Positions 1-7,344 of a stretch of DNA of 64,000 nucleotides are shown here, piece after piece (positions within the stretch are counted from its first letter, which is position 1; every line of letters starts with the position of its first letter). Both the position numbers and the translations under genes were made by a program. The DNA is from Microbulbifer sp. SAOS-129_SWC (GTDB lineage: Bacteria; Pseudomonadota; Gammaproteobacteria; Pseudomonadales; Cellvibrionaceae). Under the pieces are notes generated by a model, which worked only from the letters and a program-made list of their open reading frames with translations, did no database searches and was not told where the DNA came from. The stretch lies in the NCBI RefSeq assembly GCF_039696035.1, contig NZ_CP155567.1, positions 2,909,001 to 2,973,000 on the forward strand. The letters are read 5' to 3'.

Positions 1-1
1 C

Positions 2-148
2 GAGCGGGTGTTCCATATGGGCGACCTGCGCTCGCAGATCTACAAGGTGGACCCGGGTAAAACGGTGCCGATCGAAGTGCAGCGCGCCGGCAGTTCCGGC
101 ACAGAGGTAATTTACGTGCCCAGCGGGCCGCTGGGCATTCAGGGCTGA
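2..148 (+). CDS. C-terminal fragment of a PDZ-like protein (cut by window edge)
   Basis: Only the last 48 codons are inside the window, ending in TGA at 146-148. The visible residues read like the second half of a PDZ domain: a segment ending in VQRAG followed by a terminal strand VIYVPSGPLG. The next gene ends with a very similar strand (AVYVPGGRLEIRGG), so the two are paralogues in tandem. The function cannot be told from this fragment. PDZ domains bind peptide C-termini, often in periplasmic proteins. The family assignment rests mainly on the resemblance to the downstream neighbour. Confidence 0.6.
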   Translation, partial: ERVFHMGDLRSQIYKVDPGKTVPIEVQRAGSSGTEVIYVPSGPLGIQG

Positions 149-181
149 CCACCAGCCCCCAATCATTAATTCCGCTCCCTC

Positions 182-197
182 CCCGGCGAAAGCCGGG
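182..197 (+). terminator. Short GNRA-capped hairpin after the first PDZ gene
   Basis: CCCGGC-GAAA-GCCGGG is a perfect 6 bp stem with a GAAA tetraloop, 34 bp after the stop of the first PDZ gene. No T-run follows, so it may be a weak terminator or an RNA-stabilising hairpin. Confidence 0.3.
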
Positions 198-341
198 ATC
201 GCACCGGGTTGTGCCCCCCTGCCACCTCTACCCGGTGCGCCTCAGTCATTTCGCTCCTGGTATGCGCCCTACCATATCAGCTCTATTCATCGCCTTGTCG
301 ATGCTGGCTTTTCGCAATTTCGCGCCGCAGAAATTATTGCA

Positions 342-773
342 ATGGAGCGACAATACCTGCGTCAGCGGATAGCGGCGATCTATCCCAATGCCGCTAACGC
401 TGTGTCAAATCACTGGATGAAAGCGCTGAATGAGTCCATCGACTACGACATGTACAGATTTCTGAAAGGAAAGCTCGCACCGGATGAACTGGCGCGCTAT
501 GTAGCGGGGTCCGGGCGCGACACCGGAATAATAATTACCAACGTCTCCAGCAATGGCAGCGCTGCAATTGCGGGCCTGCAGCCCGGCGATCGCATTGTGC
601 GTTACAACAGCGAGCCGATCTTCAATCCGCAGAATCTGGTAACGCGTATCCGGCGGGTGCCGCCCGGCCAGATGGTCAAACTGGATTTCATCAGTGCCAA
701 TGGCAATCGCCGCAAGGCCGTCTATGTGCCCGGTGGGCGCCTGGAAATTCGGGGAGGCCCGGACCGCCAATGA
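342..773 (+). CDS. PDZ domain protein, possibly 5'-degenerate
   Basis: From the first in-frame ATG this encodes 143 aa. The N-terminal half is helical and unassigned. Residues from about 60 form a PDZ domain, with the typical ITNVSSNGSAAIAGLQPGD carboxylate-loop region and a closing strand VYVPGGRLEI. The same frame is open and protein-like upstream of the ATG: codons from about 258 read WYAPYHISSIHRLVDAG, which looks like genuine family sequence. No ATG, GTG or TTG is in frame there, and no good ribosome binding site precedes 342. The gene is therefore probably a truncated or frameshifted tandem duplicate of the gene that ends at 148, or it uses a start I cannot identify. No signal peptide is visible. 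The start is unreliable; the PDZ assignment is firm. Confidence 0.6.
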   Translation: MERQYLRQRIAAIYPNAANAVSNHWMKALNESIDYDMYRFLKGKLAPDELARYVAGSGRDTGIIITNVSSNGSAAIAGLQPGDRIVRYNSEPIFNPQNLVTRIRRVPPGQMVKLDFISANGNRRKAVYVPGGRLEIRGGPDRQ

Positions 774-870
774 TCCGCGCGTGAAGTGCGATAACAGCGG
801 AGCGCAAGCAACGTATGCAGATCCGCGTACCGAGGATGGCGGCGGAAAACTTTGGCTCCGTAGATACAGA

Positions 871-931
871 AGCGGCCGCTGGCCGCGATCGAGTGAGCCA
901 TGAAGCTGAATCGATCGCGGCCGCGGCCGCT
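871..931. repeat. 21 bp inverted repeat between convergent genes
   Basis: The arms at 871-892 and 911-931 are complementary over 21 bp with a single bulged T in the left arm. Each contains GGCCGCGATCGA and the loop is 18 nt. It sits between the PDZ gene and the convergent lysS, where a bidirectional terminator is expected, but neither side has a T-run. A related CGATCGCG palindrome lies after dapC at 44354-44378. Confidence 0.55.
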
Positions 932-958
932 CCTGCAATGGTCAGTTGTTGCTGCTGC

Positions 959-2452
959 TTATTCCGCGCTGGCCTCCGGGCGCATATGCGGGAACAGCAG
1001 CACGTCGCGGATCGACGGTGAGTCGGTCAGCAGCATCACCAGGCGGTCAATACCGATACCCTCACCGGCCGTGGGCGGCAGGCCGTATTCCAGCGCGCGG
1101 ATATAGTCGGCGTCGTAGTGCATGGCCTCGTCGTCGCCGGCGTCCTTCTCCGCCACCTGCGCCTTGAAGCGCTCGGCCTGGTCTTCAGCGTCGTTCAGCT
1201 CGGAGAAGCCGTTGGCGATTTCGCGACCACCAACGAAGAACTCGAAGCGGTCGGTGACAAACGGGTTGTCGTCATTGCGGCGCGCCAGCGGCGATACTTC
1301 GGTCGGGTACTCGGTGATGAAGGTCGGCTGGTCGAGGCGGTGCTCGACGGTCTTCTCGAAGATCTCGATCTGCACCTTGCCCAGCCCCCAGCTGTCTTTC
1401 AGCGGGATTTCCAGTTTTTCAGCGACCTTGCGCGCGCTGTCCAGGTTGTCGATATCACCGTGGGACAGGCCCGGGTTGTAGCGCAGGATCGAGTCGAATA
1501 CCGACAGGCGCGCGAACGGCTTGGAAAAGTCGTAACTGCTGCCCTGATACTCGACCGTGGTTTTACCCAGCACGTTTTCGCAAATGCCGCGCAACATGGC
1601 TTCGGTGAGGTCCATCAGGTCGTTGTAGTCCGCGTACGCCTGGTAGAACTCGAGCATGGTGAACTCGGGGTTGTGGCGCGTGGACAGGCCCTCGTTGCGG
1701 AAATTGCGGTTGATCTCGTAAACGCGTTCAAAGCCGCCCACCACCAGGCGCTTCAGGTACAGCTCCGGCGCAACGCGCAGGTACATGTCGATGTCCAGCG
1801 CATTGTGGTGAGTGACAAACGGGCGCGCGGTCGCGCCGCCGGGAATCACCTGCAGCATCGGCGTCTCCACTTCCATGAAGTGGTTGCCGTTGAGGAAACT
1901 GCGGATGTAATCGATGATTCTGGAGCGGGTGCGGAACACATCGCGGGATTCCGGCGTGGCGATCAGGTCCACATAGCGCTGGCGGTAACGCAACTCCTGG
2001 TCGCTGATCCCGTGGAATTTTTCCGGCAGCGGGCGCAGCGCCTTGGTCAACAGCTGGTATTCCTCGCAATTCACATACAGGTCGCCCTTGCCGGACTTGT
2101 GCAGGGCGCCCTTCACGCCGACGATATCGCCGATGTCCCAGCTGCCAAAGCGCTCCTTGATATCTTTCTGCGCGGCCTTGTCGGCGTACAGCTGGATGCG
2201 ATCGGACACATCCTGAATCACCATAAACGGGCCGCGTTTGGCCAGGATGCGGCCGGCCACACAGGCCACCGCGCCCAGTTCTTCCAGCTCTTCCTTGGTC
2301 TTGTCACCGAACTCGCCCTGCAGGTCGGCGGCCAGGTTCTCGCGACGAAACGCATTCGGGAAGGGATTGCCCTTCTCGCGCAGCGCAGACAGCTTGGTGC
2401 GGCGTTCGGCGATCAGTTTGTTTTCGTCTTGCTGGGATTGGGTATCAGTCAT
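959..2452 (-). CDS. lysS: Lysine--tRNA ligase (class II)
   Basis: Encodes 497 aa, normal for bacterial LysRS. The enzyme charges tRNA-Lys with lysine using ATP in the cytoplasm. The N-terminal third is an OB-fold anticodon-binding domain (about residues 60-150, with [15 protein letters not shown]). The catalytic domain carries class II motif 2 ([20 protein letters not shown]) and motif 3 near the C-terminus ([12 protein letters not shown]). The ATG is followed by [18 protein letters not shown], typical of the family. It lies 104 bp downstream of prfB on the same strand, the widespread prfB-lysS arrangement, and the two are probably cotranscribed. The gap carries two short palindromes that could trim the message. 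Confidence 0.97.
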   Translation of the reverse strand: MTDTQSQQDENKLIAERRTKLSALREKGNPFPNAFRRENLAADLQGEFGDKTKEELEELGAVACVAGRILAKRGPFMVIQDVSDRIQLYADKAAQKDIKERFGSWDIGDIVGVKGALHKSGKGDLYVNCEEYQLLTKALRPLPEKFHGISDQELRYRQRYVDLIATPESRDVFRTRSRIIDYIRSFLNGNHFMEVETPMLQVIPGGATARPFVTHHNALDIDMYLRVAPELYLKRLVVGGFERVYEINRNFRNEGLSTRHNPEFTMLEFYQAYADYNDLMDLTEAMLRGICENVLGKTTVEYQGSSYDFSKPFARLSVFDSILRYNPGLSHGDIDNLDSARKVAEKLEIPLKDSWGLGKVQIEIFEKTVEHRLDQPTFITEYPTEVSPLARRNDDNPFVTDRFEFFVGGREIANGFSELNDAEDQAERFKAQVAEKDAGDDEAMHYDADYIRALEYGLPPTAGEGIGIDRLVMLLTDSPSIRDVLLFPHMRPEASAE

Positions 2453-2484
2453 GGTGAATCGTCATTTGCGATTGAGAAGGTTTC

Positions 2485-2542
2485 GGTAGGGTGCGCGCGA
2501 GCGCACCGCTACGGTTTGGGGGGTGCGCGCGGCGCACCCTGC
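2485..2542. repeat. Pair of GGTGCGC...GCGCACC REP-like palindromes
   Basis: Two short palindromes lie in the prfB-lysS gap in opposite orientations. The unit at 2485-2507 has the GGGTGCGC/GCGCACC stem and the one at 2521-2542 has GGGTGCGC/GCGCACCC. Each is flanked on one side by a CCTAC- or CCTGC-like tail. The same family recurs at 40172-40219. Short GC-rich palindromes in inverted pairs are typical of REP/BIME elements. Confidence 0.6.
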
Positions 2543-2556
2543 GCGGGCCGGATTGC

Positions 2557-3652
2557 TTACAGGCCGGCTTTGAGACTGGCCTCGATAAACTGGTCCAGGT
2601 CTCCGTCCAGCACCGACTGGCAGTTGCTGGTCTGAACGCCGGTGCGCAGGTCCTTGATACGCTGGTCGTCGAGCACGTAGGAACGGATCTGGCTGCCCCA
2701 GCCGATATCCGCCTTGTTCTCTTCCATCGCCTGTTTCTCGGCGTTGCGCTTTTGCATCTCCTGCTCGTACAGCTTGGCACGCAGCATTTTCCAGGCCTTG
2801 TCGCGGTTCTGGTGCTGGGAGCGCTCGCTCTGACAGGCGACCACAATGCCGGACTCGATATGGGTCAGGCGCACCGCGGAGTCGGTCTTGTTGACGTGCT
2901 GACCACCGGCGCCGGACGCGCGGTAGGTGTCTTCGCGCACCTGGGACTTGTCTACCTCGATCTCGATATTGTCGTCGATCTCCGGCGACACGAATACGGA
3001 GGTAAACGAAGTGTGGCGGCGGTTGCCGGAATCGAACGGCGATTTGCGCACCAGGCGGTGGACACCGGTTTCGGTGCGCAGCCAGCCGAAGGCGTACTCG
3101 CCTTCAAAATGGATGGTGGCACTTTTGATACCGGCCACTTCACCGGCAGAGGCTTCTTCCAGCGTGGTCTTGAAGCCATGGGCCTCGCCCCAGCGCAGAT
3201 ACATGCGCAGCAGCATCTCGGCCCAGTCCTGGGCCTCGGTGCCGCCGGAGCCGGACTGGATGTCCAGGTAGGCGTTGTTGGGGTCGGTCTCGCCGGAGAA
3301 CATGCGGCGAAACTCCAGGGTTTCCAGCTGCTTTTGCAGCCCCTCGATCTCGCCAGACACTTCGCCGACGGCGTCTTCATCGCCTTCTTCCGCGGCCATT
3401 TCCAGCAGCTCGCGACTGTCGCTGATACCGCTCTCCAGAGACTCGATGGTCTTGACCACGGTTTCCAATGACGAGCGCTCGCGACCCAGTTCCTGGGCGC
3501 GGTCGGGATTGTCCCAGACGCTGGGTTCGGCCAGCTCCAGCTCGACCTCGGTCAGGCGCTCTTTCTTGCTGGCATAGTCAAAGATACCCCCTAAGAACGT
3601 CGGTGCGCTCTTCGAGGTCTTTCAGCTGATTGATGAGGGGATTGATTTCCAT
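2557..3652 (-). CDS. prfB: Peptide chain release factor 2, with programmed +1 frameshift
   Basis: RF2 recognises UGA and UAA stop codons and triggers release of the finished peptide. Translation starts at the ATG at 3652 and runs 24 codons ([20 protein letters not shown] then RGYL) to an in-frame UGA at 3580-3578. The ribosome must slip +1 there to continue to 2557, giving 364 aa in all, the usual length. The downstream part has the SPF codon-recognition tripeptide ([10 protein letters not shown]) and the GGQ catalytic motif ([10 protein letters not shown]). Scanned as a simple open frame, the gene appears to start at an internal ATG near 3468 and would lose about 60 residues. It lies upstream of lysS on the same strand. 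Confidence 0.97.
3577..3592 (-). promoter_or_regulatory. prfB programmed +1 frameshift signal
   Basis: Read on the minus strand the site is AGG GGG TAT CTT TGA C. It has an internal Shine-Dalgarno-like AGGGGG, the slippery CUU codon and an in-frame UGA followed by C. This is the classical RF2 autoregulatory site: when RF2 is scarce the ribosome pauses at UGA, slips from CUU to UUU and makes more RF2. Confidence 0.97.
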
Positions 3653-3688
3653 GAATTCTCGGCTTCCGGCAACGTTAAAGCGGCGCGC

Positions 3689-3717
3689 ATTCTACCGCAG
3701 CGCGGCCCCATGTTGCC
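3689..3717 (-). promoter_or_regulatory. Candidate prfB-lysS promoter
   Basis: On the minus strand there is a good -10 (TAGAAT, 3694-3689), 17 bp from a weak -35 (GGCAAC, 3717-3712). It sits 37 bp upstream of the prfB start. The GC-rich stretch after the -10 (GCGCGCCGC) resembles the discriminator of growth-rate-controlled promoters. Confidence 0.45.
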
Positions 3718-3745
3718 AGTTACAGCACCTAACCGGCCTCAGGAG

Positions 3746-4141
3746 TCAGCCGGGTTCGGCGCGGGACAGGCCGTCGAGAATAGCGCACTGCGGCGAGTCG
3801 TCGCCGGCACAGTGACTGGAGAGCGTGCGCAAGCTGTCGCGCATCTGCTCGAGGGTGTTCAGCTGCGCCTCGATATGCTGCAGCTTCTCCTCCACCAGCT
3901 GCTTGGCATCGCGGCTGCGGCGCGCCGGGTCGCGGTACAGATCGAGCAGTTCGCGCACTTCTTCGACCGCAAAGCCGGTCGCGCGGGCGCGCTGGATAAA
4001 GCGCAGCGCTTCCAGGTCCCGTTCAGCGTAGTCGCGGTACCCGTTGGCGCAGCGCCCCGGTACCACCAGGTCGAGGGACTCATAGTAGCGCAGGGCCTTG
4101 GCAGTGAGGCCCGATTCGCGCGCCGCCAGGGAAATATTCAT
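3746..4141 (-). CDS. cueR: Copper-responsive MerR-family regulator CueR
   Basis: From the ATG at 4141 (MNISLAARESG) this is 131 aa. A strong ribosome binding site, GGGAGG, lies just upstream, so I prefer this start to one four codons earlier. The N-terminal winged HTH (ALRYYESLDLV) is followed by the MerR dimerisation helix. The metal loop has Cys111 and Cys119 separated by seven residues (CAGDDSPQC), the signature of Cu(I)/Ag(I)-sensing CueR. CueR normally activates copper-export genes such as copA or cueO. No such gene is adjacent here and the MerR-type promoter upstream drives cueR itself, so the targets must lie outside the window. Confidence 0.9.
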   Translation of the reverse strand: MNISLAARESGLTAKALRYYESLDLVVPGRCANGYRDYAERDLEALRFIQRARATGFAVEEVRELLDLYRDPARRSRDAKQLVEEKLQHIEAQLNTLEQMRDSLRTLSSHCAGDDSPQCAILDGLSRAEPG

Positions 4142-4178
4142 ACAGCCTCCCACTCACAGGATGTCCGATGCGGTGACG

Positions 4179-4209
4179 AGGATAAAGGTTACCACAGGGG
4201 GAAGGTCAA
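4179..4209 (-). promoter_or_regulatory. MerR-type promoter/operator of cueR
   Basis: On the minus strand, TTGACC (4209-4204) and TATCCT (4184-4179) are separated by 19 bp, the long spacer that MerR-family activators untwist. The spacer contains the half-dyad ACCTTCC and an imperfect partner. This predicts copper-dependent autoregulation of cueR. Confidence 0.75.
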
Positions 4210-4343
4210 GCTGACGGAGAACCGACTGTACAGTCAGACACCGAGCCACTGCGACGGCTCAGGTCAGTACACTCAACACGGACATCACACCGCGCTGCGG
4301 CCCCGCACAATTCGCGGAAGACCGCAGACGGGGCGACAGCAGC

Positions 4344-4808
4344 TCAACCTGTCGGAGATTTTGCCTGGCCGCCGGTATCGCACTCCCGGTGCTGGTACTC
4401 GACCCGGTCGGCCGGGTCAAAGCCCAGCTCCAGTGCCGCATCGAGGGAATCGCCGCTGATCAGGTGCAACAGGATATCGCCGGTAGGTCCGCCGCAGGCG
4501 CTGGGATACACGCGGTCGGTGCGCACACCGCAGCGGGATTCCTGCACCTCCACCCCGTTACCGGTCAGCTTGGCACTGCTGTCTTTGAGGCTGATGCCAC
4601 TGCCCTGCTCGCACTGCCTGCTGCCGCGCGCCTCGTAAACCCAGATCAGTTGCTCCGCCTGCACTGCCGGCGCTTCCTCTTTGGCGGCGTGATTCTCACC
4701 AGCCTTGGCCGGCTCGGTTTTTTGCGCGGCCTTTTCAGCACCCTGCCCACAAGCGCCCAGCGCCGCAACGAGAACGAACGCGACTACCCAATAGAATGCC
4801 TGTTTCAC
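4344..4808 (-). CDS. Uncharacterised lipoprotein with four conserved cysteines (copy 1)
   Basis: A 154 aa protein with an N-terminal lipoprotein signal: a hydrophobic stretch, then LGAC with the lipidated Cys at position 20. Gly at +2 predicts outer-membrane sorting. A charged, Ala/Glu/Lys-rich linker runs to about residue 50. The folded part then contains RGSRQC, SLKDSSA, ESRCGVRTD and CGGPTGDILLHLI, with four cysteines that probably form two disulfides. The next gene upstream on the same strand (5008-5475) is a clear paralogue with the same motifs. I recognise no named domain. Cotranscription with its paralogue is likely but the gap is 199 bp. Confidence 0.85.
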   Translation of the reverse strand: MKQAFYWVVAFVLVAALGACGQGAEKAAQKTEPAKAGENHAAKEEAPAVQAEQLIWVYEARGSRQCEQGSGISLKDSSAKLTGNGVEVQESRCGVRTDRVYPSACGGPTGDILLHLISGDSLDAALELGFDPADRVEYQHRECDTGGQAKSPTG

Positions 4809-5007
4809 GGCGCTTCCTCCGTATTGCGACTCAATCCCCTAAAGTGTATCCGAGGCCGGCCTATGCTGCGGGCCCACTCTGCTCGCCGGGCACCGGCGAT
4901 TGTCATGGCGGCTAAAGCGTTATGACCAGTCCTCGCAAGGTTTCTGGCCATTCACTGATGGCTAGCAATCCGGCGTGCCGGACCGCTACCACTCAAGCGC
5001 CGGCGTT

Positions 5008-5475
5008 TCACTCCGGGCAATCCACTTTTTCGTATTGAATCTGCTCCGCAGGGCCATACCCCAGATCCAGAGCGTCATTCAGTGCGTTGTTTTCAATCAG
5101 ATGCAGCAGTAAATCTCCGGTGGGGCCACCGCACTGGGTGCTGTAGTCAAGATCCGTCCGCACACCGCAAAGGGACTCATGCACCGCGATACCATTATCG
5201 GCGAGCATGGCGCTGCTCTCTTTAAGTGACATCCCGCCGTCCTGACACTGCCGGTTGCCGCGCGTCCGGAATATCCATAGCAGCCCTCGCTGCTCATCCG
5301 TCTGCGTTCCCTGTTCCGCTGCAGGAGTTTCCTGCCCGGTTGCCGACGCCTCCGGCGCAGGCTTCTGCGCGGTTTCATTCTCTGGCGCCTGTGCCGCTCC
5401 CGCCGACTTATCCGCACGCTGACCACAGGCCGTCACCGCGAGCGCTAACAAAAGGATCAAAAGCGTGTTTTTCAT
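5008..5475 (-). CDS. Uncharacterised lipoprotein with four conserved cysteines (copy 2)
   Basis: A 155 aa paralogue of the 4344-4808 product. The signal peptide ends in VTAC with lipidated Cys17, followed by an Ala/Glu/Pro/Thr-rich linker to about residue 60. The conserved core then runs RGNRQC, SLKESSAML, ESLCGVRTD, CGGPTGDLLLHLI and a final Cys three residues from the end. Linkers and signal peptides differ between the copies while the cysteine core is well conserved, which points to selection on that core. The partner or ligand is unknown. It lies 38 bp from the end of the LysE-type gene on the same strand. Confidence 0.85.
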   Translation of the reverse strand: MKNTLLILLLALAVTACGQRADKSAGAAQAPENETAQKPAPEASATGQETPAAEQGTQTDEQRGLLWIFRTRGNRQCQDGGMSLKESSAMLADNGIAVHESLCGVRTDLDYSTQCGGPTGDLLLHLIENNALNDALDLGYGPAEQIQYEKVDCPE

Positions 5476-5513
5476 GCGTCGAGCTTCCTCCCTGAAGCGA
5501 GAAATCCATGCAG

Positions 5514-6152
5514 TCAGCCGAGCGCCAACCAGGCGCCGACTCCGAACATCAGCGTGCCGGCAATGCGATTCACGAGGCGCACATTTTCACTGCGCGCCAA
5601 CAGGCCGCTGAGGGTGCGGCCACCGCTGGCGTAGATCAACAGACACGTTGTTTCCGTCAGCATGATGATAGCAAGCATGGCCACCAGCTGCGGTGCCAGC
5701 GGGGCGCTGTCATTGATAAATGGCGGCAGTAACGCGATACAGAAAGCCCAGCCCTTGGGATTGGCGGCCGCGGTGACAAAGCCCTGCAGGGCCAGCGCGC
5801 GGCGCGTCGGCAACGGCGCGTCGGCCGTGCGCTCGGTGGGCGCCACCAGCACCATGCGGCCGCGCGCGCGCCACATCTGGATACCCAGCCAGGCCAGGTA
5901 GGCACCGCCCAGCCATTTGAACACCAAAAAGGCGGTCGGGTACTTGAGCATCATCGCGGCGACACCGAGCACGGCGGCCAGCGCCACCATCGCCACCCCC
6001 AGCAGCTCGCCGGCCATCATCCACAGGGTGCGGCGCACGCCGACGGTCATGCCCAGCGTCAGCGACAGGGTCATACACATGCCCGGGGTGATCGACACCA
6101 GAAAAAATGTCGGCACGAACAGTGCGAGTCGGGTCAGGTCGAGCGCGTCCAT
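5514..6152 (-). CDS. LysE/RhtB-family amino-acid exporter
   Basis: 212 aa from the ATG at 6152; a TTG one codon earlier is less likely. LysE/RhtB proteins are inner-membrane exporters of amino acids or homoserine lactones. The sequence shows about six hydrophobic segments and the family start (FVPTFFLVSITPGMCMTLSL), with the conserved PG in the first helix and the NPKGWAF motif in the middle (AANPKGWAFCIALLPPFI). It is 19 bp downstream of the EamA-type gene, so the two exporters probably form one transcript. The substrate cannot be read from sequence. Confidence 0.88.
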   Translation of the reverse strand: MDALDLTRLALFVPTFFLVSITPGMCMTLSLTLGMTVGVRRTLWMMAGELLGVAMVALAAVLGVAAMMLKYPTAFLVFKWLGGAYLAWLGIQMWRARGRMVLVAPTERTADAPLPTRRALALQGFVTAAANPKGWAFCIALLPPFINDSAPLAPQLVAMLAIIMLTETTCLLIYASGGRTLSGLLARSENVRLVNRIAGTLMFGVGAWLALG

Positions 6153-6171
6153 CAATCCATTACCTCTCGTA

Positions 6172-7098
6172 TCAGTGGTGAGTGCCGGTGTGATTGCCGT
6201 AGTGGCTGACCAGCATACCGGCCAGCATCAAGCCGCAGCCGAGCAGTTCGCGCCCGGAGAGCAATTCGTTCAGCAGCAGCCAGCCGGCCGCCAGCGCAAA
6301 CACCGATTCCAGGCTCATGATCACCGTGGCGTGCGACGGCGCCGCATGGCGCTGGGCCAGTAGCTGGAAGGTAAATGCGATGGCGGTGGAGAAAATCATC
6401 ATGTAGGCAATCGGCCAGGCCGCGTCGATCGCCGCTTGCAGACTCGGTTGCTCCACAATCAGCGAGGCGACTGCCGACAGCGCGCCGCACACAAGGAACT
6501 GCACACAGGCGAGGCGCAGCGCGTCGTAGCGACGCACCAGGTGGTCCGCCGACAACACCTGGATCGCAAACACGAAGGCGCTGGCAAAGGCCATCAGATC
6601 ACCGACCAGTTGCGCCTTCTCGCTGAAGTCCGCCAGCCAGTACAGGCCCAGCAGTGCCAGGCCGATACCGGCCCAGGTCCAGCGGTTGGTGCGGTGGCCG
6701 AGAGACAGCCCGATCACCGGCACCAGCAACAGGTAGAAGCCGGTGATAAAACCGACGCGCCCGGCAGTGGTGTACAGCAGCGCCGCCTGCTGCAGTGCCG
6801 CACCGAGAAACAGCCAGAATCCCAGGATCGCGCCGCCGGGCAGGCAGGCGCGCCAGCTGTGCGCAACCCGGCCACCGCCCTCTTCGCCCGGCTGCATCTC
6901 GTGGGTGAGCTTGGGCGCGCGCCGCGACAGCCAGGAGACGATGGGAATCAGGATCAGGCCGCCGAGGAAGAAGCGCCAGGCGTTGAACGCCAGCGGCTCG
7001 ATATGCTCCATCGCCACCTTTTGCGGCACGAAGGCCAGGCCCCAGAAAAAAGCGGCCAGTAGCAGCAGGATTTCTGCCTGGACTTGTTTGCGTTGCAT
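6172..7098 (-). CDS. EamA/DMT-family transporter
   Basis: 308 aa from the ATG at 7098 (MQRKQVQAEILLLLAAFFWG). AAGGA lies about 9 nt upstream and decides against the TTG start at 7119. The protein has ten predicted hydrophobic helices in two EamA repeats, with the WG...F signature in helix 1 (FFWGLAFVPQKVAMEHIEPL). The drug/metabolite transporter superfamily moves diverse small metabolites, often as exporters, in the inner membrane. It is followed closely by the LysE-type exporter. Its upstream gap to recJ holds an inverted pair of REP-like palindromes. Confidence 0.88.
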   Translation of the reverse strand: MQRKQVQAEILLLLAAFFWGLAFVPQKVAMEHIEPLAFNAWRFFLGGLILIPIVSWLSRRAPKLTHEMQPGEEGGGRVAHSWRACLPGGAILGFWLFLGAALQQAALLYTTAGRVGFITGFYLLLVPVIGLSLGHRTNRWTWAGIGLALLGLYWLADFSEKAQLVGDLMAFASAFVFAIQVLSADHLVRRYDALRLACVQFLVCGALSAVASLIVEQPSLQAAIDAAWPIAYMMIFSTAIAFTFQLLAQRHAAPSHATVIMSLESVFALAAGWLLLNELLSGRELLGCGLMLAGMLVSHYGNHTGTHH

Positions 7099-7191
7099 TG
7101 TGTGAATTCCTTCGGGCAAACACAGGGTTTACCGCGGTTACATCGGTTGGAATAAAAGAGTTGTTGGAGACCCTGTCGGCCCGCTCAGTGC

Positions 7192-7218
7192 GGGGGCGAA
7201 CACAAGGTTCGCCCCTAC
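7192..7218 (-). repeat. REP-like palindrome GGGGCGAAC/GTTCGCCCC
   Basis: A 9 bp perfect stem (GGGGCGAAC and GTTCGCCCC, 5 nt loop) with a CTAC tail on the plus strand. Read on minus it is the same sequence as the element at 7305-7330, so the two form an inverted pair 86 bp apart in the recJ to transporter gap. Confidence 0.7.
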
Positions 7219-7304
7219 GGAACCCGTCTGGTGCGCCTATCAACTTCTGTGCCCCATAGGCTCCGCAAGCGCCACAGTGGGTTTAAAACCACGCAGACTG
7301 ATGT

Positions 7305-7330
7305 GTAGGGGCGAACCTTGTGTTCGCCCG
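7305..7330 (+). repeat. REP-like palindrome, inverted partner of 7192-7218
   Basis: GTAG followed by GGGCGAAC-CTTGT-GTTCGCCC, the same unit as at 7192-7218 but in the other orientation. Paired REPs like this are typical of BIME-type elements downstream of genes, here just after the end of recJ. Confidence 0.7.
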
Positions 7331-7344
7331 GGCCGGCAGATTAC

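Noticed and set aside
1118..2635. 505-codon plus-strand open frame antisense to lysS
   Set aside because: A mirror frame of lysS; the product has no domain and the LysRS motifs are on the minus strand.
3275..3577. prfB as a frameshifted pseudogene or sequencing error
   Set aside because: The site AGGGGG-TAT-CTT-TGA-C is the exact programmed frameshift signal, and both parts together give the normal RF2 length.
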